11,439 nucleotides of DNA, from assembly GCA_036939755.1 (NCBI GenBank), contig JALLAZ010001320.1:1-11439 (forward strand). Reading direction: 5' to 3'. Positions 1 to 6,777 of this stretch are shown piece after piece. Under the pieces are notes generated by a model. That model ran no database searches. It saw only the letters and a list, made by a program, of their open reading frames with translations, and was not told the DNA's origin. This DNA comes from Stephanodiscus triporus. Lineage: Eukaryota; Bacillariophyta; Thalassiosirophyceae; Thalassiosirales; Thalassiosiraceae. The position numbers and the translations under genes are program-made. Each line of letters starts with the position of its first letter. Position 1 is the first letter of the stretch.

Positions 1-2
1 CA

Positions 3-1655
3 ATTGCTAGAACTTACCAAGATCTAGTGGTTGTTCTCAAAATAGAGAAAGAAGTTGTTGAACTCACCCAGACTGTTGGTGTCAGACAAGGCGACAACAT
101 GGCTCCTGTGCTATTCCTTTTTTTGATGTCAGCATTTGCGGAAACGCTGGAGGCTGCATGGAAGCAGGAACAAATTGGCGTTTGTACTGTTCGCTCCTAT
201 GTTGGCTCATCCCTCACACTGTCTGGCAAAGGCAAATTGAGAGGACATCTCCCGAAGGAATATCTATCACGGGATCTTACAGCAGTTGAAATCCTCCAAT
301 GCCTCTACGTGGATGATGGGGCATTCATATTCAATTCGCGCGCTGACATGACGAGAGGTCTTACCTTATTATATCGTCACTTCAGCAGGCTAGGACTTGA
401 AATGCACATTGGGCGTGGAACGACAGCATCGAAAACGGAATGCATTTTCTTTCCCCCAGCGGGTTTCTTCGATTCCCACCTCCCTTCCTTACCTCCCCCA
501 AGCTGCACCGATGAATTGCACATTGAATTGGAACCTAGCAACGATACACTCACCGATGAGGAATGTCGCACAGAACAACAAGAACGAACACGCCGGGAAC
601 GTGAAGAAGATCTCTATGACAAGTTGGATGAAACCAAGCCCATACAAGTTGAAGACGGCCAAGTCACCTTCTGTCGACACTTTAAATATCTTGGTTCCTT
701 CATTTCCTTTAGTTTGTGTGATGATTACGACATCGAAAAACGTGTCACTGCCGCCACTCAATCCATGGGAGCTTTGAAGAATGTTTGGGATTCCCCCCAC
801 CTGGATATTTGGAGTAAATACCTTTTATTTCGAGCAATTCCGATGAACCTCCTCTTGTGGGGGTGCGAAACTTGGTCGATGCGGAAAGCCCTATCTCACA
901 AGCTGGAAGTATTCCTTCACCGCAATATACGGAGAATACTGCGCATCTCGATGTTCCGAGTGAAGGAAGAGCACTTGCACAATGAACATGTGCGGAGAAT
1001 GTTTTATGACATTCCTCGCGTTTGCAATATGATTGCTGCTCGCCAACTTGATTTCCTTGGAAAGACCGTGCGAGGACCACCTGATCGTCCAGCGCAACAA
1101 ATGCTCACTGCATGCTGCGACAATATACGACGTGTCGGACGGCCCTTCCTTCATAACAAGGATTATATTGTCAAGAACCTCCGCCTCCTCTTCGCGAATG
1201 TCCCGGAAGTCACCATCGACCAATATGGTTCCCTCAAGAACTGGATCAACGAAGCCCTCGACGAAAAATATTGGAACGACCTCATTGCATGTCTCATTGA
1301 TCGCCAAGCCCCCATCCCCGCACGCCCTGCTGAGCTGCCGCGCCCGCGACGAAGCCCACGGAACCATGATGCCCCTCCCCCACACCAACATCCCTTCCCG
1401 CCCACGCCGCCACGTACCCAACGCACGAGGACATCAGAGCACAGCAACTCACCGCGATATGACAACCATGCGGATGATTCTGCTCCACCAAGCCCCCCAC
1501 CAGTGCGACCATCTCCACCGCGGCGCCGCCGCCCAGTTCCTCCCCCTTCTCCTCGAGCACACAAGTCGGAAGAAGCTTATACGATTCCCTCAAAATTCTT
1601 GGCCTTGGTCTCGGCGCATCGGAACGCGAAGTTAAGCTGGCGTATCGCAGACTAG
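3..1655 (+). CDS. Reverse transcriptase, LINE type, 5'-partial
   Basis: This is the C-terminal part of a retrotransposon reverse transcriptase, which would copy element RNA into DNA at a target nick. The frame is open from base 3, so the protein continues upstream of the window; the GTG at 27 is not a real start. Visible motifs are GVRQGDN (from about 78, the RT motif usually read GVRQGDPLSP), LYVDDGAF with the catalytic YVDD at 306-317, a Lys/Thr-Glu motif after the palm, FKYLGS at 681-698 (the thumb-proximal motif of LINE RTs), and WGCETW around 870, typical of RTE-like and related LINE C-termini. From about 1310 the frame becomes a Pro/Arg-rich low-complexity linker, and it stops at 1653-1655. 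A J domain starts in the -1 frame before that stop, so the last 25 or so residues of this frame are probably not the true C-terminus. The clade is unresolved. The RT call is firm; an active element is not proven. Confidence 0.9.
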   Translation: MARTYQDLVVVLKIEKEVVELTQTVGVRQGDNMAPVLFLFLMSAFAETLEAAWKQEQIGVCTVRSYVGSSLTLSGKGKLRGHLPKEYLSRDLTAVEILQCLYVDDGAFIFNSRADMTRGLTLLYRHFSRLGLEMHIGRGTTASKTECIFFPPAGFFDSHLPSLPPPSCTDELHIELEPSNDTLTDEECRTEQQERTRREREEDLYDKLDETKPIQVEDGQVTFCRHFKYLGSFISFSLCDDYDIEKRVTAATQSMGALKNVWDSPHLDIWSKYLLFRAIPMNLLLWGCETWSMRKALSHKLEVFLHRNIRRILRISMFRVKEEHLHNEHVRRMFYDIPRVCNMIAARQLDFLGKTVRGPPDRPAQQMLTACCDNIRRVGRPFLHNKDYIVKNLRLLFANVPEVTIDQYGSLKNWINEALDEKYWNDLIACLIDRQAPIPARPAELPRPRRSPRNHDAPPPHQHPFPPTPPRTQRTRTSEHSNSPRYDNHADDSAPPSPPPVRPSPPRRRRPVPPPSPRAHKSEEAYTIPSKFLALVSAHRNAKLSWRIAD

Positions 1656-1780
1656 CCTGCCTTTATCATCCTGATAAGTGGGATCAGACCAAGGAAATCA
1701 CTGGCATGACACTCCCAGAAACCACCGCTTACTTCCAGTTACTTAACAATGCCCAGTCATTCCTACGGGCTACTCTCTAA
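1463..1780 (+). CDS. DnaJ-type J domain at the end of the retroelement polyprotein (-1 frame)
   Basis: In the frame -1 to the RT, open from after a TGA at 1460-1462 to a TAA at 1778-1780, the translation from about 1577 reads as a complete J domain. It begins LYDSLKILGLGLGASEREVK, continues YRRLACLYHPDKW with the diagnostic HPD tripeptide at 1667-1675, and ends in a third helix containing YFQLLNNAQSFL. J domains bind Hsp70 and stimulate its ATPase through HPD. The segment has no plausible start codon of its own near the domain, so it was probably made as the tail of the RT polyprotein through a frame change between 1463 and 1583. A C6 run at 1493-1498 is a candidate site for an indel or for slippage. 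Whether this is programmed frameshifting, decay of this copy or a base-call error cannot be told from one sequence. Confidence 0.75.
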
Positions 1781-1833
1781 CAAATTATGGCGGGAAACAC
1801 AACACACAAAAAGATCTTCTTCTGACACACCAC

Positions 1834-3147
1834 ATGACGCCAGCCTTCCTGTTCCTTCTTCTGTACAAGAAAGTGTGTCAAAAATCTTCCGTTTCCTCCT
1901 TCTCAAATCCCTACCAACGACCCATGCATCACGCCACTCCCTCGCGCCACTTCCTTACTCCACACACAAACAACAACCTCATGACGATCCGCCGCACCGC
2001 TCGATCTCTCTCCCCAGCACCTACAATGCCCAAACCTACCACCTCCTCACATACGCCAAAGCCACCCTCTCCTGTCAACGTTTCCCACTTCCCCACCGAA
2101 GGATGGATGTCACACACACGCCCCACGGTGTGCGTTGTTTCCGGTCGGATCGGAACCATCATCGGGTATGAAGACTATTATATTCACGCTGAGCGTGTCC
2201 TTTGCACTCGCGCTTTTTCTGTCGCGGCTGTTTCTACCACAGTTGACGACAATGCCTTCCCTCCAGGAAGCACTGAACTTGACGACGACACTGGCCACAA
2301 CTGCAAAATGTCCCGCGAGCTCTACAAATCTTTCGCAAGACTTGTTCTTGGCCTTAATCATGACACCTGGGCCCTTCATCGCACCGAAAGCGCCTTCCGT
2401 AACCTCATTATTCAGGATCTTGATGCAATTATGTACTATTGGGACACCGATGATTACACGATGGAAGGGATTCCGATGACCTACCGTGACACACGATGGG
2501 ACATGGCCTGTATCCTGGCGCGTCTCACTCTACTCCTCACCGGAGCTGACGCGTGTACCCCATACATCGTCGCTTCGGTATGGGGGGAAGATGAGGCTGC
2601 TTGCCTTGCTCTTGGGGGTCCTCGGGGAGATCTCTCCCTTATCCGACGAAAACTCCTCACCCTTTCGAAAGTGGCCATGAATATGGTACACATTTGGATG
2701 AATGACACCACCATGAATTTTCTTGCGCCAACCTCACCCAGTTTCCAACGCCTCCCCCCGACAGTTCAGCAGCTTCTTCTACTCGCAGGATCCAATCACA
2801 TTTACGCTCGTGACCCTGTTCCATCTGGCACGCGTACGACTCAATTACTCACCAACAATCTCCGTGAACACACCTATCCGGATAATGAACCATTCGCAGA
2901 GAAAGCGATTCGTTGGTATCGTGAGCTCCTCCTCCACCCAAATAAAGCTGACGACATGACGGGGTTTGATAACGGGATTTTTGTTGCGTATGGAATGTGC
3001 CCTCCTTGTCCATTGCAGGAAATCTATCAGATGGCTCCTGAACATCAGCCAACACACTTCATGCGCGGCACGGCGGCGGAAATTTGGGGAACGGACACAC
3101 ACGAAGTTATGTACACCACAGCAGCGGATTGGGACACTGAACACTAG
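1834..3147 (+). CDS. Unknown 437-residue protein downstream of the RT
   Basis: This intact frame is not a family I recognise. It starts 54 nt after the J-domain stop. The frame is open back to 1747, the first ATG is at 1834, and a later in-frame ATG at 1981 is equally plausible. Residues 1-90 or so are Pro/Ser/Thr-rich and look disordered. The remaining 340 residues look folded, with many Trp, Tyr and Leu and helix-rich stretches such as KSFARLVLGLNHDTWALHR and KAIRWYRELLLHPNKADDM. A Cys pair (MCPPCP) lies near the C-terminus. I see no zinc-knuckle array, nuclease, protease or RT motif, and no membrane helix apart from a short hydrophobic run at the very start. Position and style suggest it belongs to the retroelement, as an accessory or RNA-binding protein, but a captured or neighbouring host gene is possible. 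Confidence 0.6.
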   Translation: MTPAFLFLLLYKKVCQKSSVSSFSNPYQRPMHHATPSRHFLTPHTNNNLMTIRRTARSLSPAPTMPKPTTSSHTPKPPSPVNVSHFPTEGWMSHTRPTVCVVSGRIGTIIGYEDYYIHAERVLCTRAFSVAAVSTTVDDNAFPPGSTELDDDTGHNCKMSRELYKSFARLVLGLNHDTWALHRTESAFRNLIIQDLDAIMYYWDTDDYTMEGIPMTYRDTRWDMACILARLTLLLTGADACTPYIVASVWGEDEAACLALGGPRGDLSLIRRKLLTLSKVAMNMVHIWMNDTTMNFLAPTSPSFQRLPPTVQQLLLLAGSNHIYARDPVPSGTRTTQLLTNNLREHTYPDNEPFAEKAIRWYRELLLHPNKADDMTGFDNGIFVAYGMCPPCPLQEIYQMAPEHQPTHFMRGTAAEIWGTDTHEVMYTTAADWDTEH

Positions 3148-3230
3148 ATGGGAGAATTATGATTTCTTTCTTATATTTGTTACTATTGTTTAGCTATTTC
3201 ACAACGTAGAAAATTAATTATATTAACAAG

Positions 3231-5054
3231 ATGATAGCAGCAGCTTTTCCTCCAACTTCCATTTCCCCTGTTTTCTCCCCCCTGTTGTTAAAAAATGTGT
3301 CTGTCCGTCATGCGGTGGCCAAATCTGCACGACGACAACAACGATTTATTCGAGGGCAAGATGCGATGAGCAGCGGCATTTCTCATCCAACGATAGCCCG
3401 CAGGATTGACAACGAGGACGAGGACGTCGACGAGGACGACGACGAAGAAGTTCCGATCCTGCAAATCCTCGACGAAGATAACGAGACGCCGCGAGCCGAT
3501 ATCGACAGTAGTCCTCCTCGTCGTCCTCTCCCCCCCCCCGTCGTTCCCGTGACCATCCTGACGGGATTCCTGGGCAGCGGCAAGTCCACACTCGTCAGGC
3601 ACATCCTGACGTCGCCGAACCACGGCAGGCGGATAGCGGTCATCGAGAACGAGTTTGGTGGCGGCGACAATGGCGAGGTCGACGACGACGACGACGGCGT
3701 CGGCGGGAGGTCGCTCGCCGAGCGAATGGGACTCTCGGTGGAGACCTTGATCGTCAGGGACGGCACGTCGTCTTCCGACTCGTCGAACGTCCTCGTGGAC
3801 CTGATCGAATTGCCCAACGGATGCGTCTGCTGCACGGTGAAGGATTCGCTCGTCGAGACCCTGGAGAGGCTGCTGGACATGCGGACCGATCTTGATTACG
3901 TCCTGATCGAGGCGTCCGGGATGGCCGATCCGGGACCGGTCGCGTCGATATTCTGGCTCGACGGGGCGCTAGAGAGCCGATTGAGGTTGGACGGCATCGT
4001 GGCGTGCGTCGACGCGAGGAACATCGGATTTCAGCTGGAATGCACATCGTCGTGCGCCGCCGGTGGGGGGCGCGGGGAAGGCGGGGACGAGGCCGCGCGT
4101 CAGATCGCTTTCGCCGATCGCATAATCGTCAATAAGGTCGACCTCCTGGGGCGGGGACCCATTCCCGACCGCCACGACGACGAATGCGACAACGACGGCG
4201 ATGGAAAGGATTCGGCGGCGGCTACCGCCATCGAGTCCGTGATTCGACGGATCGAGGGCATCAATCCGACCGCTCCCATCAGAACGACGACGTATTCGAG
4301 GGTGGACGACCTTGAGTGGATCCTCGATGCGAATTGCTTCGACGCCGGACGGGCCATGGACGTTGAAGCGGCATTTCGTCGACTGTCAACCGACGACGTC
4401 AGCGACGAAGTGTTACTTCTGGGCGGAAGGCCCGGCGCCGATGCATTTTGCATCGAGAACCACTCCCCGCCAAACGACTTTGATCGGGATGTCTGCGGAC
4501 TGTGCAGTGCCGGCAAGATGCCGTATGCCGATCGTCGCCATCGACATACCGATGCGGTCGGGACGATCGCGCTGTTCGGCGTCGGTTCCGTCAACTTGCA
4601 CCGGATCAACTCCTGGCTGGCGTCGATCCTATGGCCGGATCAAGACGAGAGCGACAAAGTCCTTCGGGCGCGGCTGGAGGGGAAGGATATCCCATCGACC
4701 TTTTCGCGGTATGCTCAATCGAGCTTAGGGCAGCAAGGGATTTATCGCGTCAAGGGTATACTTTCCGTCGGGCACGTCGTCGACGATAGGACGAGGGCTG
4801 TCGTTCCGGAATCCAACGATTACGTGGATGAAGGTCTCGCCGCCGGCCTGGTCGATCCCCGCGATGGTTTGGACGAACGGAAATTTATCGTCCAGGCCGT
4901 GAACGATCTTTGGGACGTCCTCCCGGCGAGTGAGGATCTGTGCTGGGATGCCGCCGAGACCAGGTGTTGTAAGGTGATCGTCATAGGGAAATGGTTGGAC
5001 GAGGGTCGGCTGCGAGATGGCTTCAGGAACTGTTTCGTGTCCCCGCCTGGGTAG
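3231..5054 (+). CDS. CobW/COG0523 family GTPase (ZNG1-like metallochaperone)
   Basis: This is a 607-residue G3E P-loop GTPase of the CobW/COG0523 family, whose members hand zinc or other metals to client enzymes in a GTP-dependent way. Motifs in order are Walker A GFLGSGKS (112-119), the metal-binding CxCC in GCVCC (C198, C200, C201), EASGMADP (227-234, the Walker B/switch region), and the guanine-specificity motif NKVD (301-304). A CobW C-terminal domain covers about 440-600 and ends with the usual IGKWLDEGRLRDGF block. The protein is longer than typical members (roughly 300-450 residues) because of an N-terminal extension of about 100 residues and Asp-rich or Gly-rich loops near 150-165, 280-290 and 310-330. 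Residues 1-43 hold seven Lys/Arg and no Asp/Glu, as in a mitochondrial presequence; if translation began at M46 this would be lost. An extra C422-x2-C425 precedes H437-x-H439. No intron is evident. The metal and the client are unknown. Confidence 0.93.
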   Translation: MIAAAFPPTSISPVFSPLLLKNVSVRHAVAKSARRQQRFIRGQDAMSSGISHPTIARRIDNEDEDVDEDDDEEVPILQILDEDNETPRADIDSSPPRRPLPPPVVPVTILTGFLGSGKSTLVRHILTSPNHGRRIAVIENEFGGGDNGEVDDDDDGVGGRSLAERMGLSVETLIVRDGTSSSDSSNVLVDLIELPNGCVCCTVKDSLVETLERLLDMRTDLDYVLIEASGMADPGPVASIFWLDGALESRLRLDGIVACVDARNIGFQLECTSSCAAGGGRGEGGDEAARQIAFADRIIVNKVDLLGRGPIPDRHDDECDNDGDGKDSAAATAIESVIRRIEGINPTAPIRTTTYSRVDDLEWILDANCFDAGRAMDVEAAFRRLSTDDVSDEVLLLGGRPGADAFCIENHSPPNDFDRDVCGLCSAGKMPYADRRHRHTDAVGTIALFGVGSVNLHRINSWLASILWPDQDESDKVLRARLEGKDIPSTFSRYAQSSLGQQGIYRVKGILSVGHVVDDRTRAVVPESNDYVDEGLAAGLVDPRDGLDERKFIVQAVNDLWDVLPASEDLCWDAAETRCCKVIVIGKWLDEGRLRDGFRNCFVSPPG

Positions 5055-5513
5055 ATGGCAAGGGTTCGACCTCGCCCACTGGCGACGGACGGCACCATTA
5101 AGTAATATCGAGCCTGAGAGGTGCTTGAGTCTCGACCAAGTAAGTGTCGTAACGAATGGAAGCACCAATAGATGACGAGACACATGCAGACCAACTAGCA
5201 CCCAGTATGACGGATAGATGATGCGTATTCAGACGGCACGTCTCTCGGAAAGGTCACATACCGATCCCAGCTCCATCTTTATTTGGGCTTACTCGGCATT
5301 GACCTGGTAATGACGTAATAAGTCACCCGACTCTGTGGGTCTCCTTCCGAGGGCTTGCGTGTGGGGGTTTTATTTAAATTTTTATATAGAACCATCACCC
5401 GCCGCACCTGTAACGTTTTTTTCTGTTTTCATTTTGTGAGTTCACGCTACGCGACGCAAGGTCGGTTTCCCCCCGTTTACAATCATAAAATATTATCGTC
5501 TCCCTTCACAACC
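5055..5513. other. Intergenic region and 5' UTR between the CobW and SPIRAL1-like genes
   Basis: No gene is supported here. The left part should hold the CobW 3' UTR. The right part is the promoter and 5' UTR of the downstream gene, with a TATA-like stretch near 5384 and a T-rich leader. At 5311-5325 there is TGACGTAATAAGTCA, a bZIP/CRE-type core inside a short inverted repeat. Confidence 0.6.
5371..5389 (+). promoter_or_regulatory. TATA-like element of the SPIRAL1-like gene
   Basis: An AT-rich run ending in TTTATATAG lies about 130 nt upstream of the ATG at 5514, followed by a pyrimidine-rich leader. If it is a TATA box, transcription would start near 5415 and leave a 5' UTR of about 100 nt. 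This rests on sequence likeness only. Confidence 0.35.
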
Positions 5514-6019
5514 ATGTCGTACGGAATGAACGAGAATCAAAACGTCTTTATGGAGGGCAAAAGGACAACTTCTAGGGTAACGAACGAACCAGGCGGGAAG
5601 TCGTCTGTACAATTAGGGTGGGATCCTTCAAATGGTAGTAAGACCGGTAAGAGGATATGACGGCGTGGAGCTTCTTCCACCTCATCGGTTGACCAACATC
5701 TCCGTTGCCATCGTCAACTCTTGTGAAAGCACCAAAAGAAACACAGCAGGAGAAGGAGAGACATGAGACTTTTATGAAAGTGGTAGGATCCACGGTCGCT
5801 TCTAAATCGAGAACGAACAGCATCGACGAAGGGGTGGCTAAGCGCTCTACCTCAGCGGATGAATGGATGGCCAAGCGCTCGACGTCTAACAGCAGAGGCG
5901 TTTCAAGCAATGCGTTCGCAAACGGCGCCTCCCAAAATGTCGGTAATGTGATAACCGATCGTCCCACGTCGAGGGTCACACAGCCGCCTGGAGGGAAGAG
6001 CACTATTTCTTTCAGCTGA
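5514..6019 (+). CDS. SPIRAL1-like microtubule-associated protein (two exons)
   Basis: Joining 5514-5646 to 5730-6019 gives a 140-residue protein. The C-terminus (about 104-138) carries the SPIRAL1 family signature in NGASQNVGNVITDRPTSRV followed by QPPGGKSTISF; plant SPIRAL1 proteins have a similar QNxGNFxTDRPSTKV...PGGxSS block. Residues 18-35 hold a second copy of the ending, TTSRVTNEPGGKSSVQLG, so both ends carry the motif, as in plant SPIRAL1 where the two ends are alike. Related PPGG motifs also occur in Jupiter/HN1 proteins. SPIRAL1 proteins bind microtubules and plus ends and keep cortical arrays ordered. The middle is charged and Ser-rich and holds a doublet AKRSTSADEW/AKRSTSNSRG (about residues 83-102). 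ATG 5514 was chosen because the motif-bearing sequence starts there; the in-frame ATG at 5355 lies upstream of the TATA-like stretch. The family call is by motif only. Confidence 0.72.
5647..5729 (+). other. Spliceosomal intron of the SPIRAL1-like gene
   Basis: The donor is ACCG/GTAAGA and the acceptor GTGAAAG/CACC; the intron is 83 nt. It interrupts a codon after its first base (phase 1), and removing it joins two frames that otherwise end in a stop at 5658-5660 and begin without a start. A second AG nine nt downstream (after 5738) is also in phase and would remove three residues. RNA reads would decide between them. Confidence 0.75.
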
Positions 6020-6432
6020 AAGTGCGATCGTGTGAGTTCGGGGTCGAGATGTGGAGGTTATGCTTTCCAGTCAAAAGAGGACTTTCCATGTGACAGAATG
6101 TACTTAATCTAAGACGAGAACACGTCGGATTTCCTTGCACCAATAATATTAGGTGATGCCTCAACTGAAAATTTCAATCAGGTTCTCCGAGAAATGCAGG
6201 ATCAGGTATCAATCGACATAGAAGTCTATCCACGATATCAGCTTTTTTGGCTTTTGTGGAAGGTTGAACGTATTTGTGGACGTGTCTAAGTTTGATCGTT
6301 TTGGTGTCGGACTAATATGTGGAATGACGAGAGATAAGCTGTTTAATAAACTAAAAAGCTAAAAGATGATGTGATAGACGAGGCGCGGTCTACCCATATT
6401 GCCAGATCGATAGCGGTCGACCGAATGATTTT

Positions 6433-6448
6433 CAACAACATGTTGTTG
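6433..6448. repeat. 16-bp perfect palindrome
   Basis: CAACAACATGTTGTTG is identical to its reverse complement over all 16 bases. It could bind a dimeric regulator or simply be chance. Confidence 0.5.
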
Positions 6449-6559
6449 GCGACGCAGGAGAAAATGTATGACCGATGAATGGGGAAATTGCGGGTGGAAA
6501 GTGAGTATTGTTGCCAACCGTTACTGCTTTCCATGTCTCTTAATAATGGCACACCTCTA

Positions 6560-6623
6560 GATAACAGCTCACATCTTGATACCGGCTCATTTCAGATACC
6601 GGCTCTTTTGTTAGATCCGGCAC
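6560..6623 (+). repeat. Four spaced GATAcCgGCTC repeats
   Basis: The units are GATAACAGCTC (6560-6570), GATACCGGCTC (6578-6588), GATACCGGCTC (6595-6605) and the weaker GATCCGGCAC (6614-6623). Starts are 18, 17 and 19 nt apart. The array lies about 155-220 nt upstream of the proteasome-like gene, as a cluster of transcription-factor sites might. Confidence 0.5.
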
Positions 6624-6701
6624 TTGCGTGGCAGCGGTAACACTCTTTATCGCGGTATTGCGCATATCCTCCCTTTTTTTTCACACTCGCCACGGAGATT
6701 C

Positions 6702-6731
6702 TACGTGACTGGAGTCCTTTCCAGTCACGTA
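6702..6731. promoter_or_regulatory. 12-bp inverted repeat upstream of the proteasome-like gene
   Basis: TACGTGACTGGA (6702-6713) and its exact reverse complement TCCAGTCACGTA (6720-6731) flank a 6-nt spacer. Each arm contains ACGTGAC, a bZIP-type ACGT core. The repeat ends 46 nt before the ATG at 6778, so it may be a paired binding site or a hairpin in the 5' UTR. Confidence 0.5.
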
Positions 6732-6777
6732 ATATGTACCATACCCACTCTATGTATGTTCGTTTGATATTATTTCC

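Larger units (their letters stand above)
1..3225 (+). mobile_element. 3' part of a non-LTR-type retroelement (RT, J domain, unknown ORF)
   Basis: The left edge of the window lies inside a reverse transcriptase reading frame, so the endonuclease and any first ORF would be upstream and unseen. Seen in order are the RT fingers/palm and C-terminal region (frame from 3), a proline-rich linker, a J domain in the -1 frame ending at 1780, and a second long ORF (1834-3147). An AT-rich tail follows up to the host CobW gene. No LTR, integrase, protease or RNase H signature is visible, and the RT motifs are of LINE type. The right boundary is not marked by a poly-A tail or target-site duplication that I can see, so 3225 is only the limit set by the next gene. 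Including the second ORF in the element is an inference from position: it follows by 54 nt on the same strand, and its start resembles the proline-rich linker before it. Confidence 0.7.
6020..6777. other. Intergenic region with palindromes and short repeats
   Basis: I find no coding sequence here. The left part should hold the 3' UTR of the SPIRAL1-like gene. The rest contains a 16-bp palindrome (6433-6448), spaced GATACCGGCTC-type repeats (6560-6623), a T8 run (about 6674-6681) and a 12-bp inverted repeat (6702-6731). The last three lie within 220 nt of the next start codon and are candidate control elements. Confidence 0.6.

Noticed and set aside
1749..2171. Plus-strand frame of 140 codons
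   Set aside because: It overlaps the longer unknown ORF in another frame and is Ser/Thr/His/Pro-rich without structure.
3383..4609. Several minus-strand open frames opposite the CobW gene
   Set aside because: They mirror Asp- and Arg-rich codons of the sense gene and show no motif of their own.
5055..5090. GGGTTCGACCTCGCC, resembling a tRNA T arm
   Set aside because: The flanking bases do not form the T stem and no anticodon or acceptor arm fits upstream.
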